Shown here piece by piece: positions 1 through 8,728 of a DNA stretch of 64,000 nt. Each line of letters begins with the position of its first letter. The stretch's first letter is position 1. This stretch comes from Nonomuraea cypriaca (GTDB lineage Bacteria; Actinomycetota; Actinomycetes; Streptosporangiales; Streptosporangiaceae): assembly GCF_015645445.1 (NCBI RefSeq), contig NZ_JADOGI010000010.1, positions 1 to 64,000 of the forward strand, read 5' to 3'. Below the pieces are notes generated by a model. That model did no database searches, had not been told where the DNA came from, and was given only the letters and a program-made list of their open reading frames with translations. The position numbers were made by a program, and so were the translations under genes.

Positions 1-70
1 GGGCCTAGGGTGGGGGGCGGGTGTGTTGTGACGGCCGGGTTCGGGTCGCGTTCGGGGAGGTGTGGGCGGC

Positions 71-1102
71 TTGGGAGCTGAGCGGGAGTTGGTGTCGGCC
101 GCAGCCGAGGGCGATGAGCTGCAGATCGAGGCGGCGCTCCGGCCCAAGAGGCTGAGCGAGTTCATCGGCCAGGGCCGCGTGCGAGAGCAGCTGTCCCTCG
201 TACTCGAAAGCGCCCTGCGCCGGCAGCGGCCCCCTGACCACGTCCTCATGAACGGGTCCCCGGGGCTGGGCAAGACGACCCTGGCCATGATCATCGCGGC
301 CGAGCTGAACGCGCCGCTCCGGATCACCTCGGGCCCCGCGCTGGAGCGGGCCGGGGACCTCGCGTCCATCCTGTCGACGCTGGCCGAGGGCGAGGTGCTG
401 TTCATCGACGAGATCCACCGGATGGCCAGGCCCGCCGAGGAGATGCTCTACCTCGCCATGGAGGACTTCAGGGTCGACATCGTCGTCGGCAAGGGTCCGG
501 GAGCCACCGCCATCCCGCTCGACATCGCCCCGTTCACGCTGGTCGGCGCCACCACTCGGGCCGGGCTGCTGCCCGCGCCGCTGCGCGACCGGTTCGGCTT
601 CACCGCGCACATGGACTTCTACGAGGTGGGCGAGCTGGAGCAGGTGCTCAACCGCTCCGCCAAACTACTCGGCGTCACGCTGCCCGGCGAGGGCGCACAC
701 GAGATCGCCAGGCGCTCGCGCGGCACGCCCCGCATCGCGAACCGGCTGCTGAGGCGCGTACGCGACTTCGCCGACGTCCGTGCCGATGGCGTGGTCAACC
801 GGGACATCGCCTCGGCGGCGCTCAACCTCTACGAAGTCGACGCCGAAGGGCTTGACCGGCTCGACCGGGCGGTGCTGGGTGTGCTGCTGAAGAAGTTCGG
901 CGGCGGCCCGGTGGGGCTTTCCACGCTGGCGGTGGCCGTGGGCGAGGAGCCGGAGACGGTCGAAGTGGTGGCCGAGCCGTTCCTTGTCCGCCAGGGTCTG
1001 CTGGCCAGGACCCCGCGCGGCCGGGTCGCGACCGCGGCCGCGTGGAGCCACCTCGGCTTGACCCCGCCCCCAGATGCGTTCGGAGCGACACTTTTCACCT
1101 GA
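71..1102 (+). CDS. ruvB: Holliday junction branch migration helicase RuvB
   Basis: RuvB is the hexameric AAA+ motor that, with RuvA, drives branch migration of Holliday junctions during recombination and fork repair. The protein shows Walker A GSPGLGKT near residue 62, Walker B with DEIH near residue 113, the sensor motif GATTRAG, and a C-terminal winged-helix region ([12 protein letters not shown]), covering the usual length of about 340 residues. I place the start at TTG 71, ten bases after GGGGAGG (54-60). This gives an N-terminus [16 protein letters not shown] that resembles other actinobacterial RuvB proteins. GTG 62 lies only one base after that ribosome site, and GTG 92 is a further option. 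ruvA would be expected immediately upstream, outside the window. Confidence 0.95.
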   Translation: MGAERELVSAAAEGDELQIEAALRPKRLSEFIGQGRVREQLSLVLESALRRQRPPDHVLMNGSPGLGKTTLAMIIAAELNAPLRITSGPALERAGDLASILSTLAEGEVLFIDEIHRMARPAEEMLYLAMEDFRVDIVVGKGPGATAIPLDIAPFTLVGATTRAGLLPAPLRDRFGFTAHMDFYEVGELEQVLNRSAKLLGVTLPGEGAHEIARRSRGTPRIANRLLRRVRDFADVRADGVVNRDIASAALNLYEVDAEGLDRLDRAVLGVLLKKFGGGPVGLSTLAVAVGEEPETVEVVAEPFLVRQGLLARTPRGRVATAAAWSHLGLTPPPDAFGATLFT

Positions 1103-1108
1103 TCACAG

Positions 1109-1124
1109 AACGGTTGCAACCGTT
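1109..1124. promoter_or_regulatory. Perfect 16-bp palindrome between ruvB and yajC
   Basis: The sequence AACGGTTGCAACCGTT is a perfect 16-bp palindrome seven bases after the ruvB stop. An overlapping stretch (1114-1128) also reads as an imperfect LacI-family-like dyad. It lies about 40 bases upstream of a candidate promoter for yajC. An operator role is inferred; a short transcript hairpin is the alternative. Confidence 0.4.
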
Positions 1125-1164
1125 TCAAAATGGGAACTTCCCCGCGCGCCGAAACGCTGCCTCG

Positions 1165-1194
1165 TTGCCGCGTTTCGCAACAAGCGCCTACACT
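1165..1194 (+). promoter_or_regulatory. Candidate sigma-70-type promoter for yajC-secD-secF
   Basis: TTGCCG (1165-1170) and TACACT (1189-1194) are separated by 18 bases, a fair match to actinobacterial housekeeping promoters. Transcription would begin near 1201, about 115 bases before yajC. This is a pattern match only. Confidence 0.4.
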
Positions 1195-1316
1195 CCGTGG
1201 CTTGGCTGGCTGTGTAGGCTGACGGGCTGAGCGGCGCGGCCCCGGACGCAACGCACGGAATTTCCGGCGCGAGGCCGGTGTCAACGTCTTGTACGACAAT
1301 TGGAAGGTCGCCCCTT

Positions 1317-1682
1317 ATGGACATGGGACAACTGGGTAGTATCCTGCCGCTGATTCTGCTGGTGGTGGTGTTCTACTTCCTGCTGATTCGCCCTCAGCGC
1401 AAGCGTCAGCAAGAGGCGGTCAAAATGCAGAACTCCCTGGCGCCCGGCGCGCGGGTCATGACCACGACGGGTCTGTTCGGCACCGTGGTCGCGGTGGAGA
1501 ATGAGGACGTGGTCCTCGAGGTCGCGCCAGGGATCGAAACCCGCTGGGTGAAGGCCGCGATCGGCCGCGTCGTCACGCCCGGCGACGCCCCTGCCGCCGG
1601 GGAAGACGAAGAGGGCGACAAGGAGTCCGAGGCCACCGTGGATCACAACGGCGACCAGGGCTCCAGCTCCAAGCAGTCCTGA
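1317..1682 (+). CDS. yajC: Sec translocon accessory protein YajC
   Basis: YajC is the small single-span membrane subunit that associates with SecD and SecF and supports proton-motive-force-driven late steps of Sec export. The 121-residue protein has a hydrophobic helix near residues 5-22 (ILPLILLVVVFYFLLI), then the family signature RPQRKRQQE, a small beta-rich cytosolic domain (GARVMTTTGLFGTVV) and an acidic tail. ATG 1317 is chosen because GGAAGG (1302-1307) lies nine bases upstream; an in-frame extension upstream lacks a ribosome site. secD follows 43 bases downstream, so yajC-secD-secF form one operon. Confidence 0.95.
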   Translation: MDMGQLGSILPLILLVVVFYFLLIRPQRKRQQEAVKMQNSLAPGARVMTTTGLFGTVVAVENEDVVLEVAPGIETRWVKAAIGRVVTPGDAPAAGEDEEGDKESEATVDHNGDQGSSSKQS

Positions 1683-1725
1683 CCAAGCTCTGCGCCCAAC
1701 CTCTATCCGAAAGAACTGACGACCA

Positions 1726-3516
1726 GTGGCCCGACCGACCAGCCGCCACAGCCGACCGGGGCGTACGCTCCTGGTGCTGCTGGCGCTCATCCTCGCCCTG
1801 GGCGGGACGATGTTCCTGCAGCAGGCGTACACGCCCAAGCTGGGGCTCGACCTCGCCGGCGGCACGACGGTGACTCTGTCGCCCGTGACTCAGAACAACG
1901 CGGCGCCGCCTGAGGAGATCCTCGACCGCGCGGTCAACATCATCCGCGACCGGGTCAACGGCACCGGCATCTCCGACGCGGAGGTCGCCAAGTCCGGCGA
2001 CAACATCATCATCTCCATTCCGGGCGTGGGGCAGAGCGAGGCAGTCAAGCTGGTCGCCACCACCGCGGAGCTGCGCTTCCGCCAGGTTCTCGCGATGGAG
2101 CCCACGCAGATCCCGCAGGAAATGGCCACCAACGCGCCGACGCCGAGCGCCTCGCCCTCGGCCTCCGCCACGGGCTCGGCCAAGCCGTCCAGCTCGCAGT
2201 CGGCCACCACGCCGGCCCCGAGCGCGTCCCCCACGGGTAAGGCGCTGTCGTCGGCGCTGACCGCGGCCTCGCCCGCGCCGTCGCCCTCGGCCACTCAGGA
2301 CGGCGGACAGCAGGACGGCAAGAAGGACCAGGACGCCAAGAAGGGACAGGACGCCAAGTCCACGCCGACGCCGACCGGCGAAACCAGCCCTCCGCCGCAG
2401 CAGGACCCCAACGCCGGCGTCAACACCGAGGGCATCGACCCCGCGGTGCTGGCCCAGTACAACAAGCTCGACTGCGCCGACCCGAAGAACCGCGGTCAGG
2501 GCGTCCAGGACGACCCCAACAAGCAGTTCGCCGGCTGTGAGACCGACGGCAGCTTCAAGTACGTCCTCGACGTCGCCAAGGTCGTCGGCACCGACATCAA
2601 CACGGCCTCCGCGGGCGTCCAGCAGGGCACCACCGAGTGGGTCGTCCAGCTCGACTTCAAGAGCAAGGGCGCGGGCGAGTGGAGCAAGCTCACCACCACC
2701 GCGTACAACTCGCCGGAGCCGCGCAACAAGGTCGCGGTCGTGCTCGACGGCGTCGTCATCACCGCGCCCAACATCATCAGCCCGATCCCCGGCGGCCGGG
2801 CCGAGATCACCGGCGGTTTCGACCAGATCAGCGCCACCAACCTGGCCGACCAGCTCAAGTACGGCGCGCTGCCGCTGAAGTTCAACCGCAGCTCGATCGA
2901 GACCGTCTCCTCGACGCTGGGCCAGGACCAGCTCCAGGGCGGCCTGATCTCGGGCGTCATCGGCCTCGCGCTCGTGGTCCTGTACAGCTTGTTCTACTAC
3001 CGGGGCCTGGGCATCGTGGCGGTGCTGAGCCTCGTGGTCGCCACGGTCATCACCTACACGTCCGTGGTCGTGCTCGGGCACAACGCCGGCTTCCGGTTGT
3101 CGCTGCCGCACATCATCGGCCTGGTGGTCTCGATCGGCATCACCGCCGACTCCTTCATCGTGTACTTCGAACGCATACGTGATGAGATGAAGGAAGGGCG
3201 GCGGTCGCTCCGCGCGGCCGTCGAGGTGGCCTGGGTCCGTGCCCGGCGCACGATCCTGATCGCCGACGCCGTCATGTTCATCGCCGCGATCGTGCTGTAC
3301 TTCCTGGCGGTGGGCGGTGTGGCCGGGTTCGCGTTCGCGATGGGCCTGACCACGCTGATCGACGTCGTGGTGGTGTTCCTGTTCACGAAGCCGTTCATCG
3401 CCATGCTGGCGAGGGTGAGGTTCTTCGCCAAGGGGCACCCGCTGTCCGGGCTCGACGCCGAGCGTATGAGCGAGGCCGGCTCGGGCGGCCGCACGACCAC
3501 TCCGCAGGAGGCCTGA
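1726..3516 (+). CDS. secD: Protein translocase subunit SecD
   Basis: SecD is a multi-span RND-like membrane protein that, with SecF, pulls exported proteins across the membrane. The 596-residue product begins with a membrane helix (residues 13-29), has the first extracytoplasmic domain with LGLDLAGGT, and ends with a block of five predicted helices from about residue 400, including the GIVAVLSLVVATVITY segment. Residues about 130-225 form an insert rich in Pro, Ser, Thr and Ala followed by Lys/Asp/Gly repeats. I do not recognise this insert as a domain; it splits the P1 region and makes the protein longer than many SecD proteins. The start is GTG 1726. secF begins one base after the stop. Confidence 0.95.
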   Translation: MARPTSRHSRPGRTLLVLLALILALGGTMFLQQAYTPKLGLDLAGGTTVTLSPVTQNNAAPPEEILDRAVNIIRDRVNGTGISDAEVAKSGDNIIISIPGVGQSEAVKLVATTAELRFRQVLAMEPTQIPQEMATNAPTPSASPSASATGSAKPSSSQSATTPAPSASPTGKALSSALTAASPAPSPSATQDGGQQDGKKDQDAKKGQDAKSTPTPTGETSPPPQQDPNAGVNTEGIDPAVLAQYNKLDCADPKNRGQGVQDDPNKQFAGCETDGSFKYVLDVAKVVGTDINTASAGVQQGTTEWVVQLDFKSKGAGEWSKLTTTAYNSPEPRNKVAVVLDGVVITAPNIISPIPGGRAEITGGFDQISATNLADQLKYGALPLKFNRSSIETVSSTLGQDQLQGGLISGVIGLALVVLYSLFYYRGLGIVAVLSLVVATVITYTSVVVLGHNAGFRLSLPHIIGLVVSIGITADSFIVYFERIRDEMKEGRRSLRAAVEVAWVRARRTILIADAVMFIAAIVLYFLAVGGVAGFAFAMGLTTLIDVVVVFLFTKPFIAMLARVRFFAKGHPLSGLDAERMSEAGSGGRTTTPQEA

Positions 3517-3517
3517 G

Positions 3518-4504
3518 ATGGGATTGGGGCGTCGCCTCTATCGGGGCGAGATCGACGTCGACTTCGTCGGCAAGTGGCGGCTCTGGTACAGCCTGTCCGG
3601 CCTGCTGCTGGTCGTGTCGCTGGCCGGCCTGCTGTTCAACGGGCTCAACCTGGGCGTGGAGTTCAAGGGCGGTTCGGTCTTCTCGTTCGCGGCGCCGAGC
3701 GCCGGCATCGAGCAGGTCCGGGAGACCTTCCAGGACGAGGGCGTGCACCAGCCGATCGTGCAGACGGCCGGCGACCGGTGGCGGGTCACCACCGAGACCC
3801 TCTCGGAAGGCACCATGAACCAGGTGCAGACCGCGATCGCCAAGGACTACAACGTCCCCGCCGACCAGGTCGACATTCAGTCGATCGGCGCGTCCTGGGG
3901 CGGTGAGGTCTCCCAGAAGGCCTGGATCGGCCTGGGCGTGTTCATGCTGGCGATCATCTTGTATCTGTCGATGGCGTTCGAGCCGAAGATGGCGCTCGCG
4001 GCCATCGTCGCGCTCGTGCACGACCTCGTCATCACGGCCGGCATCTACGCCTGGTCGGGCTTCGAGGTCACGCCCGCGACGCTGCTGGGCTTCCTGACCA
4101 TCCTCGGTTACTCGCTCTACGACGCGGTCGTGGTGTTCGACATGATCAAGGAAGTCACGTCCAAGCTGGGGCACACGTCCAAGCAGACGTACTCGATGGC
4201 GGCCAACAACGCGCTCAACCACACGCTGATCCGGTCGCTGAACACCTCGCTGGTCGCGATCCTGCCGGTGGCGGCGATCCTGTTCATCGGCACCACGCTG
4301 CTCGGCGCGGGCACGCTGAAGGACCTGTCGCTGGCCCTGTTCGTGGGCATGATCGTGGGCACGTACTCGTCGATCTGCGTGGCGACGCCGCTGCTGGTGA
4401 CGCTCAAGGAGCGGGAGCCGAAGTACCAGGCCATCGCCAGGCGGCTGGCCTCCACGGGTGGTGGCAAGAAGGGTTCCAAAAGCGCGGCCGTAGCCAAGGG
4501 GTAG
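3518..4504 (+). CDS. secF: Protein translocase subunit SecF
   Basis: SecF partners SecD in the SecDF complex that uses the proton gradient to complete protein export. The 328 residues contain a first helix near residues 20-42, the conserved LGVEFKGGSVF motif, and a second helix cluster starting at WIGLGVFMLAIILY. The segment LTILGYSLYDAVVVFDMIKE is the typical SecF TM4 motif with its conserved acidic residue. ATG 3518 follows the secD stop by one base, and AGGAGG upstream lies within secD, so the two are translationally coupled. The lysine-rich C-terminus is usual for the family. Confidence 0.96.
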   Translation: MGLGRRLYRGEIDVDFVGKWRLWYSLSGLLLVVSLAGLLFNGLNLGVEFKGGSVFSFAAPSAGIEQVRETFQDEGVHQPIVQTAGDRWRVTTETLSEGTMNQVQTAIAKDYNVPADQVDIQSIGASWGGEVSQKAWIGLGVFMLAIILYLSMAFEPKMALAAIVALVHDLVITAGIYAWSGFEVTPATLLGFLTILGYSLYDAVVVFDMIKEVTSKLGHTSKQTYSMAANNALNHTLIRSLNTSLVAILPVAAILFIGTTLLGAGTLKDLSLALFVGMIVGTYSSICVATPLLVTLKEREPKYQAIARRLASTGGGKKGSKSAAVAKG

Positions 4505-4517
4505 GCGGCGCGCCCAT

Positions 4518-4568
4518 CACGACGACGCCCCCGGCACCGCGATCACGCGGGCCGGGGGCGTCGTCGTG
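4518..4568. terminator. Long perfect hairpin after secF
   Basis: An 18-bp perfect inverted repeat (4518-4535 with 4551-4568, 15-base loop) starts 13 bases after the secF stop. It has no T tract, as is usual in high-GC actinobacteria. It most likely ends the yajC-secDF transcript before apt. Confidence 0.75.
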
Positions 4569-4664
4569 CGCCCTCAAGCACGTGCTGTGTTGTCCGGAGT
4601 GGCGGCGGGATGCACCATCATGGAGCGCGGCAGATCGCCGGTGGAGAATGCGAGGGAAAACCCC

Positions 4665-5183
4665 ATGACCGAGCTGAGCAAGATGATCCTGGACAAGATC
4701 AGGGACGTGCCCGACTACCCCAAGCCGGGAGTCCTGTTCAAGGACATCACGCCGCTCCTCGCCGACCCGGTCACGATGGCGGCCGTGGTGGACGAACTGG
4801 CCGGGCTGCACCAGGTGGACAAGATCGTGGGGATCGAGGCGCGCGGCTTCATCCTCGCCGCACCGGTGGCGTATCGGGCGGCGGCCGGGTTCGTGCCGGT
4901 GCGGAAGAAGGGAAAACTGCCCGCCGAAACCCTGGAAGAGTCCTACGATCTGGAGTACGGCTCCGCGACCATCGAGGTCCACCGTGACGCGTTCGCGCCC
5001 GGCGACCGTGTCCTCATCGTCGACGACGTGCTGGCCACCGGCGGCACGGCGAAGGCGACCGTGGACCTCGTGCAGCGGGCCGGAGCCCGGGTCGTCGCCA
5101 TCGCGGTGCTCATGGAACTGGGCTTCCTGAAGGGCCGGGACCGGGTCGAGGGAGTGGAGCTGCACTCCCTCGTGATCGTCTGA
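4665..5183 (+). CDS. apt: Adenine phosphoribosyltransferase
   Basis: This cytosolic salvage enzyme converts adenine and PRPP to AMP. The 172-residue protein has the type I phosphoribosyltransferase PRPP loop VLIVDDVLATGGTA near residues 119-132, the N-terminal DVPDYPKPGVLFKDITPLL segment, and GIEARGFILAAPVA, all typical of APRT. ATG 4665 is preferred: a GAGGGA ribosome site sits nine bases upstream and the N-terminus matches the family. An in-frame ATG at 4620 would add 15 residues. The gene sits between secF and relA, the usual actinobacterial arrangement. Confidence 0.95.
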   Translation: MTELSKMILDKIRDVPDYPKPGVLFKDITPLLADPVTMAAVVDELAGLHQVDKIVGIEARGFILAAPVAYRAAAGFVPVRKKGKLPAETLEESYDLEYGSATIEVHRDAFAPGDRVLIVDDVLATGGTAKATVDLVQRAGARVVAIAVLMELGFLKGRDRVEGVELHSLVIV

Positions 5184-5259
5184 GTCCGGCCCGCGACTGC
5201 CCAGGTTGGACGCCTGGATACACTGGTGGGATCTGGACTCGAACGTGAGGAGCAATTGC

Positions 5260-5283
5260 GTGAGGAGTCTGTGTGCCCCGTGA
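5260..5283 (+). CDS. Possible 7-codon leader peptide before relA
   Basis: GTG 5260 opens a seven-residue frame (MRSLCAP) ending in TGA 5281-5283. It has its own GAGGAG (5247-5252) seven bases upstream. The GAGGAG used by relA (5262-5267) lies inside it, and the relA start GTG 5273 lies before its stop. Translation of this frame would therefore compete with or couple to relA initiation. It may also be a chance frame. Confidence 0.25.
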   Translation: MRSLCAP

Positions 5284-7567
5284 TGCGGTCGTGCCCGACG
5301 TAACCGACGCAGCAGGCAGTGCCGAGCCGTCCGGCGTGCCGGCGGTGCGTCGCAGGCGGTTTGGGGGTGGGGCCATGAACCCGGTGCTGGAGCCGTTGTT
5401 CCGGACCGTCCGGGCCACCCATCCCAAGGCGGACCTGCGCGTCATCGAGCGTGCATACGACGTGGCCGCCTATCACCACCGTGACCAGAAGCGGAAGTCC
5501 GGCGACCCGTACATCACCCATCCGCTCGCCGTGGCGACGATCCTGGCCGAGCTCGGCACGGACGACGAGACGCTGTGCGCGGCCCTGCTCCACGACACGG
5601 TCGAGGACACCGCCTACAGCCTCGACGAGCTGCGCGGCGACTTCGGCGAGACCATCGCCTCCCTGGTCGACGGCGTGACCAAGCTGGACAAGGTGAAGTT
5701 CGGGGACGCCGCGCAGGCCGAGACGGTGCGCAAGATGGTCGTCGCCATGTCGCGCGACATCCGCGTGCTGATCATCAAGCTGGCCGACCGGCTGCACAAC
5801 ATGCGCACCATGCGCTACCTGCCTGAGCACAAGCGCCACCAGAAGTCGCGCGAGACGCTGGAGATCTTCGCCCCGCTGGCCCACCGCCTGGGCATGAACA
5901 CGATCAAGTGGGAGCTCGAGGACCTCGCGTTCGCCATGCTCTATCCCAAGCGCTACGACGAGATCGCGCGCATGGTGTCGGAGCGGGCGCCGCGCCGCGA
6001 CCTGTTCCTGCAGGAGGTCATCGAGAAGGTCTCCGGCGACCTGCGCGAGGCCAAGATCCGCGCCGTGGTCAAGGGCCGGCCGAAGCACTACTACTCGGTC
6101 TACCAGAAGATGATCGCGCGGGACGTGGCGTTCGACGACATCTACGACCTGGTGGGCATCCGCGTGCTGGTCGACAGCGTACGCGACTGCTACGCGGCGC
6201 TCGGCACCATCCACGCGCGGTGGAATCCGGTGCCCGGCCGGTTCAAGGACTACATCGCGATGCCCAAGTTCAACATGTACCAGTCGCTGCACACGACGGT
6301 GATCGGTCCCGAGGGCAAGCCGGTGGAGCTGCAGATCCGTACCCACGCGATGCACCACAGGGCCGAATACGGCGTGGCCGCGCACTGGAAGTACAAAGAG
6401 GAGGTCGGCACCCCCGGCCCCACAGGCAAGGTCAAGCCGGGCAGCGACATGGCCTGGCTGCGTCAGCTCCTCGACTGGCAGAAGGAGACCTCGGACCCCG
6501 GTGAGTTCCTGGAGTCGCTGAGGTTCGACCTGTCGGTGTCCGAGGTCTACGTGTTCACCCCGAAGGGGCAGGTCATCGCGCTGCCCGAGGGGGCCACGCC
6601 GGTCGACTTCGCCTACGCGGTGCACACCGAGGTGGGCCACCGCTGCATCGGCGCCCGGGTCAACGGCCGGCTGGTGCCACTGGAGTCACGGCTCGGCAAC
6701 GGCGACACGGTGGAGATCTTCACCTCCAAGTCGCCGGACGCGGGGCCGTCGCGCGACTGGCTGAAGTTCGTCAAGTCGGGCCGGGCCCGTAACAAGATCA
6801 GGCAGTGGTTCTCCAAGGAGCGCCGCGAGACCGCGATCGAGGCGGGCAAGGAGGCCATCGGCCGCGCCATGCGCAAGCAGGGGCTGCCGCTGCAGCGCCT
6901 GATGTCCGGCGAGGCGCTCCTGGCCCTGGCTCGCGACCTGCGCTACCCCGACGTGTCCGCGCTCTACGCGGCCGTGGGGGAGGGCCATGTCGCCGCCCAG
7001 GCCGTCGTGCAGAAGCTCGTGGCCTCCATCGGCGGCGTCGACAGCGCCGAGGAGGACATCGCCGAGACGTCGCTGCCCACGCGGCTGCGCGGCCGGCCCC
7101 GCGGCGGGGGCGGCGCCGGCGTGGTCGTGGCGGGCGACGCCGACGTGTGGGTACGCTTGTCGAAGTGCTGCACCCCCGTTCCCGGCGACGAGATCGTCGG
7201 GTTCGTCACCCGGGGCCACGGCGTGTCCGTGCACCGCGCAGACTGCACCAACGTCCAGCAGCTCAAGACGCAGCCGGACCGGCTCGTGGACGTGAGCTGG
7301 TCGCCGAGCGACGACAGCGTGTTCCTGGTGGCGATCCAGGTGGAGGCGCTGGACCGGCCGCGGCTGCTCTCCGACGTCACCCGGACCCTCTCCGACCAGC
7401 ACGTCAACATCCTGAGCGCCTCGGTCACGACCTCGCGGGACCGGGTGGCGGTCAGCAAGTTCACGTTCGAGATGGGCGACCCCAAGCACCTGGGCCACGT
7501 GCTCAAGGCCGTGCGCAGCATCCAGGGCGTCTTCGACGTCTACCGGGTGAGCGGCGCGAGCGGCTGA
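5273..7567 (+). CDS. relA: Bifunctional (p)ppGpp synthetase/hydrolase, RelA/SpoT family
   Basis: This Rel enzyme makes and degrades (p)ppGpp in the stringent response and associates with ribosomes. The 764-residue protein has an N-terminal HD hydrolase domain with the HD motif at residues 107-108 (LLHDTVEDT), followed by the synthetase domain with [11 protein letters not shown] near residue 322 and [12 protein letters not shown] domain ([14 protein letters not shown]) follows, then a zinc-finger-like segment ([14 protein letters not shown]) and a C-terminal ACT domain. HD-site residues are intact, so both activities are likely. GTG 5273 lies five bases after GAGGAG. ATG 5375 is an alternative that would remove a poorly conserved basic N-terminus. 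Confidence 0.95.
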   Translation: MPRDAVVPDVTDAAGSAEPSGVPAVRRRRFGGGAMNPVLEPLFRTVRATHPKADLRVIERAYDVAAYHHRDQKRKSGDPYITHPLAVATILAELGTDDETLCAALLHDTVEDTAYSLDELRGDFGETIASLVDGVTKLDKVKFGDAAQAETVRKMVVAMSRDIRVLIIKLADRLHNMRTMRYLPEHKRHQKSRETLEIFAPLAHRLGMNTIKWELEDLAFAMLYPKRYDEIARMVSERAPRRDLFLQEVIEKVSGDLREAKIRAVVKGRPKHYYSVYQKMIARDVAFDDIYDLVGIRVLVDSVRDCYAALGTIHARWNPVPGRFKDYIAMPKFNMYQSLHTTVIGPEGKPVELQIRTHAMHHRAEYGVAAHWKYKEEVGTPGPTGKVKPGSDMAWLRQLLDWQKETSDPGEFLESLRFDLSVSEVYVFTPKGQVIALPEGATPVDFAYAVHTEVGHRCIGARVNGRLVPLESRLGNGDTVEIFTSKSPDAGPSRDWLKFVKSGRARNKIRQWFSKERRETAIEAGKEAIGRAMRKQGLPLQRLMSGEALLALARDLRYPDVSALYAAVGEGHVAAQAVVQKLVASIGGVDSAEEDIAETSLPTRLRGRPRGGGGAGVVVAGDADVWVRLSKCCTPVPGDEIVGFVTRGHGVSVHRADCTNVQQLKTQPDRLVDVSWSPSDDSVFLVAIQVEALDRPRLLSDVTRTLSDQHVNILSASVTTSRDRVAVSKFTFEMGDPKHLGHVLKAVRSIQGVFDVYRVSGASG

Positions 7568-7568
7568 G

Positions 7569-8657
7569 CTACCCGGCCAGGCTCGGGAGGTTGACCACGA
7601 TGGCCTCCTGCGTGCTGCGCGCGATCACCACGACCGCCTCGACGGACGGGTCGGGGTTCTCCTCGCGGTGCGGCACGTAGGGCGGGACGTAGACGTAGTC
7701 GCCGGGTCCCGCGTCGATCCGCGACTCCCGCCCGTCCTCCAGGAAGACGAACGACGGGGTGCCGCTGACGACGTAGATGGCCGTCTCGGAAGCCCCGTGG
7801 TGGTGGTCGGACGAGCGGGTGGCGGGGGAGACGTGCGTCTGGCCCATCCACAGCCGCTGGGAGCCCGCCGTGGCGCCGCTGATCGCGGCCAGCCTGCGCA
7901 TGCCGGAGCTCTGCGCCGTTTCGCCTGAGAGTCCTCCTGAGCCCACGTGAGCCAGCGGCCGGTGAAAAGGGTCGCCCTCCGTGCGGTAACCCTCCCAGAG
8001 GCGCCCTCCGGCCCGCTCCAGCACATCCGAGGCGACGGCCGCCAGACGCACCGGGTCGTCCTGGGCGGCGAGCAGCTCTCCTGCCAGCTTCGGGTCGTGC
8101 GCGCGCAACTCGCGCAGCAGCCACTTGCCGCTGCCCTGCCACCACCGCCCCACGCCGAGCGCCGTCGTGGCCGCCGCCTGCACGATCTCCCAGCGGATGA
8201 ACGCCTGCTCGCCCGGGTCCGTCGCCCCCGACAGGTCGTCGAGCAGGTCCGACAATACGTATCTCGCCCGCTCCGCCTGCGTGCCTGTCAGGCCCTCAGG
8301 GCCGGCCGCCAGGCGCTCGCCCAGCGCGCTCTGCAGGTCGCTGGCCCGGCCGCCGGTCCTGTCGGTCAGCACCGCGCCCTCCGCGCAGATGCGCGCCAGG
8401 ACCGGCCGCCGCCTGCCGAAGTCCTTGTCCAGGTACGCCTCCAGGCTGACCTCGCTGTGCACGAGCAGCTCGACGGGCCACTCGCGCCAGCGCAGCGACT
8501 CGCGGTAGGGGACGGCCAGGCCGTCGAGCACCACCACGACGTCGAGGTCCGAGGTGCTGGTGCGGCGCTCGGTGAGCACGCTACCGCCGACGAAGGCGTA
8601 GAGAGCTCCGGGGAACATCTCATCGACGAGGGCACGCGCGGCGCTGACGGGATCCAT
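7569..8657 (-). CDS. Nucleotidyltransferase-cupin fusion protein
   Basis: The 362-residue protein joins two unrelated domains. Residues about 15-260 resemble the aminoglycoside-adenylyltransferase-like nucleotidyltransferases: GGS at 24-26 is followed by D37-x-D39 in TSDLDVVVVL, the metal-binding pattern. Residues about 265-362 are a cupin with SSDHHHGASETAIYVVSG and GDYVYVPPYVPHREEN, matching both metal-binding cupin motifs. The reading frame is continuous and I see no ribosome site at the domain boundary. The gene is convergent with relA, one base apart. Its upstream TAGGCT lies six bases before ATG, which suggests a leaderless transcript. The substrate is unknown. Confidence 0.75.
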   Translation of the reverse strand: MDPVSAARALVDEMFPGALYAFVGGSVLTERRTSTSDLDVVVVLDGLAVPYRESLRWREWPVELLVHSEVSLEAYLDKDFGRRRPVLARICAEGAVLTDRTGGRASDLQSALGERLAAGPEGLTGTQAERARYVLSDLLDDLSGATDPGEQAFIRWEIVQAAATTALGVGRWWQGSGKWLLRELRAHDPKLAGELLAAQDDPVRLAAVASDVLERAGGRLWEGYRTEGDPFHRPLAHVGSGGLSGETAQSSGMRRLAAISGATAGSQRLWMGQTHVSPATRSSDHHHGASETAIYVVSGTPSFVFLEDGRESRIDAGPGDYVYVPPYVPHREENPDPSVEAVVVIARSTQEAIVVNLPSLAG

Positions 8658-8663
8658 GCCGCC

Positions 8664-8669
8664 AGCCTA
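8664..8669 (-). promoter_or_regulatory. Minus-10 element of a probable leaderless promoter
   Basis: On the reverse strand TAGGCT is followed by six bases and then the ATG of the nucleotidyltransferase-cupin gene, with no ribosome-binding site between. That spacing is typical of leaderless transcripts in actinobacteria. No clear minus-35 element is seen. Confidence 0.4.
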
Positions 8670-8728
8670 GATCTCCGGCCCGGCCGCCCGCGGCCCGATT
8701 GACCACGTGCGGCCGCTCCGGCGGCGGG

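Noticed and set aside
1-61. Possible 3' end of ruvA
   Set aside because: A TGA in one frame (29-31) would fit, but ten codons are too few to support a gene call.
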